Shown here: piece by piece, positions 1 to 9,309 of the stretch
Numbering within the stretch: position 1 is the stretch's first letter
Layout: each line of letters opens with the position of its first letter
NCBI RefSeq assembly: GCF_032050975.1
Contig: NZ_CP116967.1
Span: forward strand, 4,151,001 to 4,215,000
Length of the DNA: 64,000 nt
Source: Candidatus Nitrospira allomarina
Lineage (GTDB): Bacteria > Nitrospirota > Nitrospiria > Nitrospirales > UBA8639
Direction: 5' to 3'
Program-made: the position numbers and the translations under genes
Notes under the pieces: model-generated
Databases searched by the model: none
Told to the model about the DNA's origin: nothing
The model's input: the letters and a program-made list of their open reading frames with translations, nothing else

Positions 1-1447
1 CGCGAGTAGGACACCAGGGAGTTCAGTCGGCAACTGATCTTCTGGAAATCGGGGGAAATACTGTTCGCCAAGTGCGCGGCACACCACTGCAGATTCGCCA
101 TCGTGCCTGGCATATTCTTCCCCCATCACCCCCTGAAGGGTCGGAAACTCTCCAACCATTCCGGTCGTCAAATCCGCCTTGGACAGAAGAGCGGCGCGCC
201 GACACACCTCGTCCAGATCCTTTCGGCCAATCTGCTCAGCCATCCATCCGATCAGGTGACCCACCCGATCCACTTTTTGACGCACGGTTCCCAGCTTGTG
301 ATGAAAGAGGACGCCCTCTAATGCCGGCACTCGTTCATGCAGCGGGCGTTTCGAATCTTCTTTAAAAAAATGTTGAGCGTCACTCAGGCGGGCTGCCAGG
401 ACTCGTTCATTCCCCTTGGTCATGAGCGGGGTGTTTCCCCAGGGCATATTCGTCACCGCAATAAATTTTGGGAGGAGTGCGCCATCTTTTGTCATCAGCG
501 AGAAAAACCCTTGATGCTCTTTCATCGATGAGATCAGGACCGGCTTGGGAACCGCTAAAAACTCCTTCTGAAACGTTCCGAGAATGGTGTGCGGGTATTC
601 CACGCCAAAGACGGCTGCTTCAATCAGCTCATCCCGGTACATGGGGTCAACCTGACCCCTAGCAGAATTAGCCAACAGAGAAACTTCTTGCGTAATGAGA
701 CGCCGACGCTCTTCCGGATCAACCAGCACTCCCAATCGCTTCATGGCCTCGATATAATTGTTGGCGGTGGTGAGTGAAAACGTCTGCCCCCGATTTTTGC
801 CTTTCGCCCGATAAAACCGATGTCCTCTTGTCATGGTGCTGGATTGAATTCCGGCAAATTCTACGGAGAGCGATTGATCCCCTAAAAGGGCAACCACCCA
901 GCGAATCGGCCGACCAAATTTAGCCCGCGAGGCATTCCAGCGCATCGCCTTCGGAAAGGCTAGTTTACTTAAGATTTGCGGAAGCGCCCCCGTGATCACC
1001 CGTTTGGCCGACTGACCTCTTTGGTGCGTTTTGACCGCCATATAGGGCCCTTTTGGGGTTTCTTGAATACGAAGCTGGTCAACAGGCACTCCTTGGGATT
1101 TGGCAAACCCCCATGCCGCCTTTGTGGGCTGTCCCGAAGCATCGAAGGCTGCAGAGGCCGGCGGGCCCAATATGTTTTGAGTCAGGGAAGCTTGCTGAGC
1201 TTCCACCCCTTTGGCCAGCAAAGCTAAACGCCGCGGCGTGCCAACCGTCCTCAAGGACTCATACTTTAAACGACTGTCCGCAAAGAGCCGTTGCCCAAGA
1301 TTTGCCAGGTCTTCCAATGCCTGCGGAAGAACAGCCGACGGCAATTCCTCCGTCCCAATTTCTAACAGAAAAGGTACAGTCTTGGCCTGAGATTTTGAGA
1401 CCGACTTGGCCTTTACATTTTTGCGGGGTGCTCGTGATGTTACCATA
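1..1447 (-). CDS. glyS: Glycyl-tRNA synthetase beta subunit, cut by the left edge
   Basis: Beta subunit of the bacterial alpha2-beta2 glycyl-tRNA synthetase, which recognises tRNA-Gly and works with GlyQ in the cytoplasm. Reading the minus strand from the ATG at 1447-1445 gives an open frame of about 482 codons to the window edge with no stop. After a basic leader it has the family opening LLEIGTEELPSAVLPQAL, then RTVGTPRRLALL, GPYMAV, RFGRPIRWVVALL-like (here KFGRPIRWVVALL), EFLAVPKPVLISSMKEHQ, FFKEDSKRPLHERV and LLSKADLTTGMVGEFPTLQG, all typical of GlyS. The family is about 690 residues, so roughly the last 200 (including any anticodon-binding end) lie outside. It follows glyQ by 36 bp, so the two are probably one operon. 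Confidence 0.95.
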
Positions 1448-1483
1448 AGCGAATTTGCCATAACCCCGCATTGGGGCATCGAT

Positions 1484-2401
1484 TCATATAACCTTTTGTT
1501 TTCTATGAGGACGGGCGGAAGCCGCCGCGTGGCGTAAGAGTGGAAAGCCCATTTGCTCCCGTTGACCAAGATAGGCTTGGGCACATTTCCTGGCAAGATT
1601 TCGGACCCTGCCGATATAGCCTGTCCGTTGGGCCACACTGATCGCCCCTCTCGCATCCAACAAGTTAAAGAGGTGAGAACATTTCATACAGCAGTCGTAG
1701 GCCGGTAACACCAGTCCCCGTGGGTGTTCCAGTAACTGTTGGCATTCTTTTTCGTAGCGATCAAAGCTGGTCTGAATCAAATCCACATCCGCCGCTTCAA
1801 AGTTATAGACGGAAAACTGAACTTCGGACTCATGATAGAGTTCGCCGTATCGAACGTCTTCCGTCCACATCAGGTCATATACGTTATCGACCTGCTGTAA
1901 ATACATGGCAATGCGTTCCAACCCGTAGGTTAACTCAACCGTCACCGGATCTAACTCCAATCCCCCGATTTCCTGAAAGTAGGTAAATTGCGTGATCTCC
2001 ATTCCATCCAGCCGGACCTCCCAACCCAACCCCCAAGCCCCTAAGGTGGGAGACTCCCAGTCATCCTGAAGAAATTGAATATCGTGTTGATAAGGATCTA
2101 ACCCCAAATGGGCAAGGCTTTGGAGGTACAGATCCTGCGAATCCGCAGGAGCCGGTTTCAACACCACCTGATATTGGAAGTAGTGCTGAAGGCGATTCGG
2201 ATTATCTCCATATCGTCCATCGGTTGGTCTTCGACAGGGTTCGATATAGGCCGCACGCCAAGGCTCCGGGCCGATCGCGCGAAGAAAGGTCGCCGGATTA
2301 AACGTCCCAGCCCCTTTTTCAGTGTCATACGGCTGAGTCAAAATGCAGTGGTGAGATTTCCAAAACTGATGAAGGGAGAGAATAATTTCTTGAAAGGTCA
2401 C
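1484..2401 (-). CDS. glyQ: Glycyl-tRNA synthetase alpha subunit
   Basis: Catalytic alpha subunit of glycyl-tRNA synthetase (glycine activation and aminoacylation), 305 residues, the normal family length. Recognisable throughout: [13 protein letters not shown] at the N-terminus, [21 protein letters not shown], the [20 protein letters not shown] segment of the class II core, [21 protein letters not shown] and [13 protein letters not shown]. The start is GTG at 2401, with an AAGG-type Shine-Dalgarno about 9 nt upstream. It is the first gene of glyQ-glyS and is divergent from the small lipoprotein gene at 2671. Nothing unusual seen. Confidence 0.96.
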   Translation of the reverse strand: MTFQEIILSLHQFWKSHHCILTQPYDTEKGAGTFNPATFLRAIGPEPWRAAYIEPCRRPTDGRYGDNPNRLQHYFQYQVVLKPAPADSQDLYLQSLAHLGLDPYQHDIQFLQDDWESPTLGAWGLGWEVRLDGMEITQFTYFQEIGGLELDPVTVELTYGLERIAMYLQQVDNVYDLMWTEDVRYGELYHESEVQFSVYNFEAADVDLIQTSFDRYEKECQQLLEHPRGLVLPAYDCCMKCSHLFNLLDARGAISVAQRTGYIGRVRNLARKCAQAYLGQREQMGFPLLRHAAASARPHRKQKVI

Positions 2402-2670
2402 AACACTTGACCTTGGCCCCTAGGTTGACCCTGGAACAGCCGAGCAATGATGTACGCCATGAATATTCCGTTCGTTCTCTTGTTCTCTATATGTAGAGAG
2501 AAAAATTTTACCGTAGCAATAAACCCTATACCAGTCAAGATAATCAGATTGGAAACAGTCCATACGCGGAAGAGATCAGGAAAGAAGATTTTGACGTGCG
2601 CACCTTGTTTTTTTCTGGAGTCTCAAGTATATTTCGCGACTTGTTTATCCATTGAGGAGGGGTTCGACCA

Positions 2671-2991
2671 ATGAAACCATTTTCTACAATGTTCCTCTAT
2701 GCTTCCTTCGGCCTCGCAACCTTGACCATGGGCTGCGCTGAGATGAATGGCGGCGCCACGGGTGCAAGTGGCTCGGCAGCTTCACCAGCTTCATCTTCGT
2801 CAAGCGCTGAAGCCACAGCCGTGACGACAGGACCGACTCGAGTCTCTTCTGGCACGCAAGGCGACACGCTTGAAGCGTGTGTTTCACGGATACCTAGTGA
2901 TGCAACTGATGGCCAACGCATGATCGCCACGATGAGTTGCGAACGTGACGCCAAGGCCAGAACCTCCATTGACGCTGTCCCAGGAAAATAA
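2671..2991 (+). CDS. Small predicted lipoprotein
   Basis: A 106-residue predicted outer- or periplasmic-face lipoprotein of unknown function. It starts MKPFSTMFLYASFGLATLTMGC: a short hydrophobic signal ending in a lipobox-like LTMGC with Cys22. A Ser/Ala/Gly/Thr-rich linker follows (about residues 26-60), then a small conserved-looking tail with two cysteines (EACVSRIP and MSCERDAKA). The ATG is preceded by a strong GAGGAGG Shine-Dalgarno. It is a lone gene, divergent from glyQ and followed by a hairpin. I do not recognise a family beyond the lipoprotein architecture. Confidence 0.7.
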   Translation: MKPFSTMFLYASFGLATLTMGCAEMNGGATGASGSAASPASSSSSAEATAVTTGPTRVSSGTQGDTLEACVSRIPSDATDGQRMIATMSCERDAKARTSIDAVPGK

Positions 2992-2997
2992 GATATT

Positions 2998-3028
2998 GCT
3001 TGCTGGTGACTGACTGACACCAGCAAGC
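2998..3028 (+). terminator. Perfect 11-bp hairpin after the lipoprotein gene
   Basis: GCTTGCTGGTG (2998-3008) and its perfect complement CACCAGCAAGC (3018-3028) enclose a 9-nt loop, 7 nt after the lipoprotein stop. No U-run follows, so it may be a transcript-stabilising 3' hairpin or a weak terminator rather than a canonical intrinsic one. Confidence 0.5.
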
Positions 3029-3169
3029 ATTCTGTCAGTCGTCTCCATTCGCATTTCTAAATTTCGCTAGACAATAGAAGTCTCTCAGGTCTTTTCGACC
3101 TAAGCCAATAAAAAATCCAAGGCTTTGCAGTGGTCTGACGTTTTTTTTGTGCTTTCCTCGTTAAAGCAT

Positions 3170-3628
3170 TCATAATTTTGAGGAACGATCTTTGACGAAG
3201 ATCGTCCCCTCCATGCCGGTGTGTCCTTTTATCCAACAACGAAAGGGATAGAGACCGGCAGACGCGGTGAAAGACAATTCAATCGATTGACCAGGCTCAA
3301 GGACAATGGCATTGGCTTCTTGAAGCGCCACCATTGGCTGATGCCATAGGACGCCAGCCTCCGGCCCGAACAATTCCCGGCTATGAAACACATGTCGTTC
3401 CCGTCCCTGATTCCGAATCAGAAGACGAAGAGGCTGGTCGGCTACCCATTCAATCCTCGTAGGATTAAATCGAAACTCTTCAGCCGTCACCAGGATAGTG
3501 GATGAACCACCCCATTCACAGGAACCCTGCAGAACGAGGCAAGAGAGGCAACCGATCATCCACCCCATTCTCGGGTGGGCCTTGCGGCAAAACCACCGCG
3601 GGGGGAGGATCCATTTTCCAAATTTCAT
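3170..3628 (-). CDS. Exported cupredoxin-domain protein
   Basis: Predicted small blue-copper (type 1 Cu) protein, probably periplasmic and an electron carrier or copper binder. The start chosen is the ATG at 3628, giving MKFGKW and 152 residues, because GGAGG lies 5 nt upstream; an in-frame ATG at 3652 lacks this. A basic stretch and a hydrophobic signal (MIGCLSCLVLQGS) come first. The cupredoxin fold follows, with the copper ligand pattern: His in RHVFHS, and Cys-His-Met in FRCWIKGHTGM (C-x4-H-x3-M). An FxPTRIEW-type strand and EPGQSIELSF are also typical. The lipobox is poor (QGSC), so lipidation is uncertain. It stands alone, divergent from folB. Confidence 0.8.
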   Translation of the reverse strand: MKFGKWILPPRWFCRKAHPRMGWMIGCLSCLVLQGSCEWGGSSTILVTAEEFRFNPTRIEWVADQPLRLLIRNQGRERHVFHSRELFGPEAGVLWHQPMVALQEANAIVLEPGQSIELSFTASAGLYPFRCWIKGHTGMEGTIFVKDRSSKL

Positions 3629-3746
3629 CAACACCTCCAGAATGAGACCCATCCAAGCCCCCTATTCCGAAACACAATCCTGACCTCGAATCGCCTCCTG
3701 ATAAAAATCACATGCATAGGACAAGGAAGTTCTGACATAATGGTCC

Positions 3747-4658
3747 ATGTCCTCATCTATCGTCCTCAAAGGAATCCAGTTGTCCGCACGATGCGGGGTG
3801 ACGGAAACGGAAAGACAGCAACCTCAACCTCTTCTGGTCGATCTTACCTTCCGATGCCCCAATCAATCGGCCTTTCAGAGTGATCAAATTTCCGATACGG
3901 TCGATTACGGAACAATCACGCAACGAATTCTAGACATTGGGGAAGGGCAGGCCTTTTCGCTAATTGAAACATTGGCGGAGAGAATCTGCCAAGCCTTGCT
4001 TCATGAATTTCCCATTTCCCGTCTCAAAATATGGGTCAGAAAAATCCGCCCTCCGTTGAAGAGCATTGAGGGGTCTGTCGGGGTCCAATTGATTCGATCG
4101 CGCAAACCAATCGCCTCCACTGATCTCAGGCATCTTTCTCCATTTCTAGTAGACCAAATCTCCCGACTTCCTCACGGAACGGTGTTGGATGTGGCAACGG
4201 GACGAGGTCGTCATGCCATGTATTTGGCTTCCAAAGGGTTTTCGGTTCATGGCATCGATCGTGATGCCGACGCGCTGCATGAGCTTCAGGAGCAAGCCCA
4301 AGAAGCGGCCTTACCCTCGATAACGACGGAATGCATAGACTTAGAGGCGAACCCGCAATATCCACCGGACTTGGGCACAGCGGTGTACGATGCGATTATC
4401 GTCTTCTTCTATTTGTACCGGCCGCTCTTTCCTCAACTGGTTAACGCCCTGAAATCCGGCGGCGTCATCATGTATGAAACCTTCCTTCTGGACAACCATA
4501 TTCAACGGCAACACCCGCGACGAAAAGAGTTCTGTCTGGAAACCAATGAATTACTCACCCTTCTTCAAGGCCTTAGAATTCTCCATTACGACGAAGGGGA
4601 TCATGAAAACTTTTCAGCACGGGCGTTTACCGCACGCATTTTGGCACGAAAACCATAA
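3747..4658 (+). CDS. folB: Dihydroneopterin aldolase fused to a SAM methyltransferase
   Basis: A two-domain protein of 303 residues. Residues 1-120 are dihydroneopterin aldolase (folate pathway; 7,8-dihydroneopterin to 6-hydroxymethyl-dihydropterin and glycolaldehyde). Glu22, Asp53-Tyr54 (TVDYGT) and Lys99 (VRKIRPP) fall at the expected active-site positions. Residues 125-303 are a class I SAM-dependent methyltransferase of the TehB-like type: motif I is VLDVATGRGRH (146-156), the acidic ribose-binding residue is Asp171 in HGIDRD, followed by YDAIIVFFYLYRPLF and LKSGGVIMYETF. The frame is continuous, with no stop or overlap between the halves. The methyl acceptor is unknown. The PHP gene starts 15 bp downstream, suggesting co-transcription. 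No good Shine-Dalgarno is seen at the ATG. Confidence 0.88.
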   Translation: MSSSIVLKGIQLSARCGVTETERQQPQPLLVDLTFRCPNQSAFQSDQISDTVDYGTITQRILDIGEGQAFSLIETLAERICQALLHEFPISRLKIWVRKIRPPLKSIEGSVGVQLIRSRKPIASTDLRHLSPFLVDQISRLPHGTVLDVATGRGRHAMYLASKGFSVHGIDRDADALHELQEQAQEAALPSITTECIDLEANPQYPPDLGTAVYDAIIVFFYLYRPLFPQLVNALKSGGVIMYETFLLDNHIQRQHPRRKEFCLETNELLTLLQGLRILHYDEGDHENFSARAFTARILARKP

Positions 4659-4673
4659 AACCCAACCGATCTC

Positions 4674-5549
4674 ATGAGCCGTATCGACCTGCATACTCAC
4701 ACCCATTTCTCGGACGGGAGTGTTTCACCCACCGCACTCGTGGAACTTGCTCATCAACAAGACGTGAGCATCCTGGCCATTACCGACCATGACACGACTG
4801 AGGGGCTCCCGGAAGCCATGGAAGCCGCTCATCATCTCCCGATTGAAATCATTCCCGGTATTGAATTAAGTACAGAGTTTCAGGGGCGGGAAACGCATAT
4901 GCTCGGCTATTTCATTGATCTCGCTGATCCTCAGTTTCAAGCCAGACTCGAGCAGCTTCGCGCGACACGCGTTGATCGCCTTCACCACATCCTTGACCGG
5001 CTTCACACCCTCAAAGTGGAGATTTCTCTCGCTGAAGTGGAGCATGTTGCCGGAGGCGGAACTATGGGTCGCCCACATATCGCACACATGTTAATTGAAA
5101 AGGGCTATGTGAAGGGGATGAAAGAAGCTTTCGATCGATTCCTGGGAGTCAGAGGCGCAGCCTATGTTCGGCGAGTTGTCCCAGAGGCGGCTGAAATCAT
5201 GACGTGGATTACTGAGGCCGGCGGCATCCCAATCCTTGCTCACCCCTATTGGGAGGGATTAGGTGCCGATAAGACGACGGACTCATGCCGGACGTTAGTG
5301 GAGCAGGGATTACGAGGGCTTGAAGTCTTTTATGGTACGTTTTCCGCTCGCCAAATTTCAATCAATCTTAACTTAGCCCGCAAATTCGATTTACTCATGA
5401 CGGGAGGCAGTGATTTTCACGGCGCCTTCAAGCCTGATATTTCGGTCGGAACGGGGCGCGGTTCGTTACGGGTTCCTCCCAAGTTGATCGATCACTTACG
5501 TCAGGCGGCTGGCCGGTCAGACCCCCTAAAAATGAACGAGGCTCCATGA
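4674..5549 (+). CDS. PHP-domain phosphoesterase (RNase AM / YciV-like)
   Basis: A 291-residue PHP-superfamily metal-dependent phosphoesterase. The metal-binding motifs are in order: IDLHTHTHFSDGS (HxH plus SDG), ITDHDT, PGIELST, GRPHIA, ILAHPYW and GGSDFHG. This layout matches the YciV/TrpH group, whose characterised members hydrolyse 3',5'-nucleoside bisphosphates or trim RNA 5' ends; the exact substrate here is inference. It follows the folB fusion by 15 bp and converges with the 5567-6589 gene, leaving only 17 bp between stop codons. Confidence 0.85.
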   Translation: MSRIDLHTHTHFSDGSVSPTALVELAHQQDVSILAITDHDTTEGLPEAMEAAHHLPIEIIPGIELSTEFQGRETHMLGYFIDLADPQFQARLEQLRATRVDRLHHILDRLHTLKVEISLAEVEHVAGGGTMGRPHIAHMLIEKGYVKGMKEAFDRFLGVRGAAYVRRVVPEAAEIMTWITEAGGIPILAHPYWEGLGADKTTDSCRTLVEQGLRGLEVFYGTFSARQISINLNLARKFDLLMTGGSDFHGAFKPDISVGTGRGSLRVPPKLIDHLRQAAGRSDPLKMNEAP

Positions 5550-5566
5550 CCGCCCCAGGAGGATTT

Positions 5567-6589
5567 TTAATTGTCAGTGGCTTCCACAATATGATTTTCA
5601 AATCGCGTGCAGCCCTCAGCCAGCAGGCGATTGGTCAACAATTCCCCCGGCCACTCAATTGGCAAATCTGCCGTAAACACCCACACATCCGGCGATGTCC
5701 AAATCGGTCCATGGTCTTCAGGAAGATCCGGATCAAACAGATCGGTCCATACAGGCATATACACGCCATTCCCGCATTGGGTATGCAGATGCACCACGGT
5801 TCGGCTTCGAACCGGGCCTTCCAGGTCATGCCACACGGCAGCGGTTTCATCAGCCAATCGATGAAGACGAACGGCGTTTTGTGCATCATACAAGGCATAG
5901 GCCGCGTAATTAGGAGCCTCCAGGAGTTGCGGCGCCTTGGCGACTTCGGGGCATTGACTCACCAGATGATCCATAATAGCCTGACAGTCGTCTTCGGAAA
6001 GGGCTTCCGGCAACGTCGTATCAGGAACGCCAAGAATTTCAAAAAATAAAAATGCGGTGGCTTCAACGGGTGGATGAAGCCTCGCCGCAATCGTCTGACG
6101 TGGCTGTCCTTCAGCAAGGTTTGAAATATGGTCGTGAATCTTCTGCAAGCTTAAAAATTCCAATGTGGAATCGGTGAGAAGCCTCGGTTCGACCGTGATC
6201 ACCGCCCCTGGCGGGACATGCAGATGTTTCCGCAACAAATCCGCCGTTTCCACAGGGTCAATTTTCAATTTCAAAGGATACTCCAAATTGGCTTGGAGTG
6301 ATAATTCAAACGAGGCAAGAATCCCATACATCTCGCTGTCTTCGCTCTCATCCTCCATCAGACAGGAGCTGGCCGCTTCCGCCAGCAAATCAAATAACCA
6401 CTCCGCCATACTTTCGTCTAAGGCTGCAAGAACGGTGAGAACCTCATGTTCACGATCCTGATCTAGTAAGGCCTGCAACACTTCAATGGCCAAACTGGGA
6501 TCCCCATGTTCATGCCGCCGGGCATTAATGAGATGAATCAAATCCCTGGTAAGGGGATCAGGACGATACCAACTAGACATTGCATTCAT
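5567..6589 (-). CDS. Hypothetical protein, 340 residues
   Basis: Not recognised. Soluble, acidic, without signal peptide or membrane segment. The N-terminal third is helical and rich in Leu, Ala, Asp and Glu (ALLDQDREHEVLTVLAALDESM; MEDESEDSEMYGILASFELSL). The C-terminal third has a compact hydrophobic segment with several Trp (VWHDLEGPVRSRTVVHLH, MPVWTDLFDP, GPIWTSPDVWVFTADLPIEWPGELL). A second in-frame ATG (Met4, 6580) is an equally good start. It is the downstream partner of the yjbQ-family gene (100 bp gap, same strand). Confidence 0.75.
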   Translation of the reverse strand: MNAMSSWYRPDPLTRDLIHLINARRHEHGDPSLAIEVLQALLDQDREHEVLTVLAALDESMAEWLFDLLAEAASSCLMEDESEDSEMYGILASFELSLQANLEYPLKLKIDPVETADLLRKHLHVPPGAVITVEPRLLTDSTLEFLSLQKIHDHISNLAEGQPRQTIAARLHPPVEATAFLFFEILGVPDTTLPEALSEDDCQAIMDHLVSQCPEVAKAPQLLEAPNYAAYALYDAQNAVRLHRLADETAAVWHDLEGPVRSRTVVHLHTQCGNGVYMPVWTDLFDPDLPEDHGPIWTSPDVWVFTADLPIEWPGELLTNRLLAEGCTRFENHIVEATDN

Positions 6590-6690
6590 GGGTTTTCACG
6601 ATTCCAGGCGAAAGTAAAAATTTTCTGAGAAGGCCGATCATCAAAATTTCCAAAGTATTTTCACATGACTGGAACCCGTTTGCCAACTCA

Positions 6691-7104
6691 CTACTCTCCA
6701 ATGATCTTCACCAACACCCGCTTGCGACGTCTCCCATCAAATTCCGCGTAAAAAATTTGTTCCCATGGACCAAAGTCCAATCGTCCCTTGGTGATAGCCA
6801 CAACGACTTCCCTGCCCATGATTTGACGCTTGATATGAGCGTCACCATTGTCCTCCCCTGTTAGATTGTGCCGGTACGTACCCGTCTGCGGCACAAGGCG
6901 CTCAAGGAACTGTTCATAATCCTGCAGCAACCCGGCTTCGTCATCATTAATATAGACACTCGCAGTGATATGCATGGCATTCACCAGGACAAATCCCTCT
7001 TTGATCCCACTTTGTTGTACCACACGTTCCACCTGAGAGGTAATATTCCGATACTCCCTTCGTTCTTTAGTCTGAAACCAGAGTTCTTCCCGATATGATT
7101 TCAT
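6691..7104 (-). CDS. YjbQ/UPF0047-family protein
   Basis: A 137-residue cytoplasmic protein of the YjbQ (UPF0047) family, sometimes annotated as a secondary thiamine-phosphate synthase on the basis of complementation; its true role is unsettled. Family signatures: [20 protein letters not shown], a [24 protein letters not shown] metal-site region with the clustered His/Asp residues, and [27 protein letters not shown] at the C-terminus. The start has GGGAGG a few nt upstream. It is divergent from the SH3-type gene at 7437. Confidence 0.88.
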   Translation of the reverse strand: MKSYREELWFQTKERREYRNITSQVERVVQQSGIKEGFVLVNAMHITASVYINDDEAGLLQDYEQFLERLVPQTGTYRHNLTGEDNGDAHIKRQIMGREVVVAITKGRLDFGPWEQIFYAEFDGRRRKRVLVKIIGE

Positions 7105-7436
7105 GTTCCCTCCCCAACCACAGATTCCATCCGAGGTGTATTTTCCATAACGCTGATCCCGATATCAATCCTCATGGCCAGGGACAACAGGCCACTCGAA
7201 TTATTTTATCCTCGGAATGGACTGGATCGTTTCATCCTCTGCGCTCTGTTCGCCATAAGAAGAGACCATGTTCCCTCATCAATATGCTGGGAAGATTTGA
7301 CAGGAAATAGAAGTGATGTTAATAAACTTCATGAATGGGTATTTCTTCGTACACGACCTGCTGATTTGGCAATTTCATACCACGCCAATCCGGCACTGAC
7401 ACTGCTTGCAGACCTCACGACAAAAAGGAGATAGGC
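7105..7436. other. Divergent intergenic region
   Basis: The 332 bp between the yjbQ-family gene and the SH3-type gene. Two overlapping open frames run rightwards, but neither has a Shine-Dalgarno or protein-like composition. The region presumably holds both promoters. The last 15 bp contain the AAAAAGGAG Shine-Dalgarno of the gene at 7437. No convincing -35/-10 pair was picked out. Confidence 0.4.
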
Positions 7437-7979
7437 ATGATGACCTCGACAATCGGTGCGGTGTTCTCCCCAGAACAACCTTCTCGATGGAACGTGCTCT
7501 TTGCCCAGGAGACTGACAAAGACTTGGAATTTGACGAAGGATTGGAAGAGGACGATCTCAACCAATCCAAGCCTCCTTCAAGGAAACCGCTTCTCTGGAT
7601 TGTACTGTTATTGCTGATTGTTGGAGTGGCCTATTGGGCTCTCAACTCAAATACCTTTTTGCCTCAAGGGACTACCACCGATACGGCTGCCAGCACCAGG
7701 AATCAAGACCAGACTGGCATCACACCTCCAACGTTTCACGAAAATCAGGAAGTGTCGCTGACAGATACTCTTGGGAGGTCCCTGCTGATGGGTGATCCTG
7801 CCAACACCACTCCCGGTCCCATCGTGAAACCAGGAGAAACACTCACGATTCTGGATGGAGCCTATCAGTCAACCGGATGGGTCTACCAGGTTCGAACGCC
7901 AACGGGAAAAACAGGTTGGATCTCTGCCGAAAAACTCAGGTCACAGACCCAAAATACAGGAAAGGGTTCCACCCAATAA
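7437..7979 (+). CDS. Membrane-anchored protein with a C-terminal SH3-like domain
   Basis: A 180-residue hypothetical, probably a bitopic inner-membrane protein. An acidic cytoplasmic N-terminus (about residues 1-48, including DLEFDEGLEEDD) leads to one membrane helix (PLLWIVLLLLIVGVAYWAL, about 52-70). A Thr/Ser/Gln-rich linker then leads to an SH3b-like beta domain (PGPIVKPGETLTILDGAYQS, WVYQVRTPTGKTGWISAEKL), a type often used for peptidoglycan or peptide binding. AAAAAGGAG sits about 7 nt before the ATG. It is a lone gene. The bacterial SH3 assignment rests on the KPG-x4-ILDG and GKTGWISAEKL patterns only. Confidence 0.65.
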   Translation: MMTSTIGAVFSPEQPSRWNVLFAQETDKDLEFDEGLEEDDLNQSKPPSRKPLLWIVLLLLIVGVAYWALNSNTFLPQGTTTDTAASTRNQDQTGITPPTFHENQEVSLTDTLGRSLLMGDPANTTPGPIVKPGETLTILDGAYQSTGWVYQVRTPTGKTGWISAEKLRSQTQNTGKGSTQ

Positions 7980-8418
7980 GAAGGAACCCTCCAAATTTTT
8001 CAACGCGTTGGTCGCCTTGAGTCACTTAAAGGATCAAGAGTTTGGTTATCGAGAATCATCCGGTGTTCTGTTGAATCAACTGCAAAACATTCCACAACAT
8101 CCTGGATATTACCCGCCCAACATGCATTGAAGAGGCTCGCAATCCTTGCTACCCTGGTCTCTTGCTCACGGTGGTGTCTTCGCCAATGAGATCGTTGTCA
8201 TAATGGAGCCCAGTGCCCCACCTATGAGTCACCAAGCGCTATGCGAAAAAATAAGGGAGTCCTCTACATAACCGTCTAACGCGGTAAGGAGCGAAGACGC
8301 CGTTGGTGGCCTAATCCACACTCCTTGTTCTGGGATAGGAAAATCGCCGTCATCCAGTTATTCATTTGTTCCCTCGGTTCATGATCATTGCCTGGACACC
8401 GCCTTTGGGAAATACTCC
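7980..8418. other. Intergenic region before hpnD
   Basis: About 440 bp without a supportable gene. An open frame continuing from inside the SH3-type gene is a shadow. No strong terminator, RNA or repeat is visible. The hpnD promoter should lie in the right-hand part. Confidence 0.4.
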
Positions 8419-9309
8419 ATGAAGCCCATGACTCCTATTGAAGCACAGACGTTCTGCACCAAATATACAAAAGAAAGTGGCAGCAACTTCTACTACTCTT
8501 TTTTGTTCCTGCCACAGCAACGGCGGGAAGCCATGTACACCATTTATGCCTTTTGCAAAATGGTGGATAGCGCCGTTGATGAACCGGCCCCGGGAAGCCA
8601 TCCCATCGAAGAAGTCCGCAAATGGCGACAAGAGGTGACGGCCACCTATCATGGCCATCCGACCCAACCGGTCACATTGAGCCTCGCCGCCCACTTGCAG
8701 ACCTTTGACATCCCGGAAACTCTCCTTCAAGAATTAATTTCTGGTGTAGAAATGGATTTGACTACCAATCGGTTTGCGACGTTTGCCGATCTGTATCAAT
8801 ACTGCTACAGGGTCGCTTCAGTGGTTGGACTGATTTGCCTCAAGATTTTCCAAACCAAATCCCCTGCGGCGGAGGACTATGCGGTCAACTTGGGATTAGC
8901 ATTTCAATTAACGAATATTCTTCGTGATCTCAAGGGGGATGCCGAGCAGAACCGCATCTATCTTCCGCTCGAAGACTTACAGCGTTTTGGTTATTCGGAA
9001 CATGCTCTTCTGCACCAGCAAAGGTCGCCCGCGCTGGTTGAACTTCTGAAATTTGAATGCGAAAGAGCTCGCACCTATTACCGCCAAGCTCAAGAAATTC
9101 TCCAAACCCTTCCCCCCTCCGATCAAAAATCGCTGGTGGTTTCGGAAATCATGCGTGGAGTTTACAGCCGCATTCTCAAACAACTCGAAGACCCGCACTA
9201 CGAGGTGTTCGGCCCACGGGTTCGAGTCGCCCCCCTCCAACGACTCGGGATTGCCGCTCATATTTGGATTCGGTCTTTTCTTTCCCATAACATTGCTCCA
9301 TCAGTGTGA
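8419..9309 (+). CDS. hpnD: Presqualene diphosphate synthase
   Basis: A 296-residue squalene/phytoene-synthase-family enzyme. In the three-step hopanoid squalene pathway HpnD joins two farnesyl diphosphates to presqualene diphosphate. Seen here: SGSNFYYSFLFLPQQRREAMYTIYAFCK at the N-terminus, the first Asp-rich motif MVDSAVDE, RVASVVGLICL, and the second motif NILRDLKGDAEQNRIYLP. The stop overlaps the GTG start of hpnE by 2 nt (GTGA), so translation is probably coupled. HpnD rather than phytoene synthase is chosen because of the hpnE partner. hpnC is not in the window. Two in-frame ATGs (8419, 8428) are possible starts; the Shine-Dalgarno is weak. Confidence 0.88.
   Translation: MKPMTPIEAQTFCTKYTKESGSNFYYSFLFLPQQRREAMYTIYAFCKMVDSAVDEPAPGSHPIEEVRKWRQEVTATYHGHPTQPVTLSLAAHLQTFDIPETLLQELISGVEMDLTTNRFATFADLYQYCYRVASVVGLICLKIFQTKSPAAEDYAVNLGLAFQLTNILRDLKGDAEQNRIYLPLEDLQRFGYSEHALLHQQRSPALVELLKFECERARTYYRQAQEILQTLPPSDQKSLVVSEIMRGVYSRILKQLEDPHYEVFGPRVRVAPLQRLGIAAHIWIRSFLSHNIAPSV

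Noticed and set aside
2484-2499. TCTCTA/TAGAGA inverted repeat between glyQ and the lipoprotein gene as an operator
   Set aside because: Only 6 bp with a 4-nt gap; no second copy or promoter geometry to support it.
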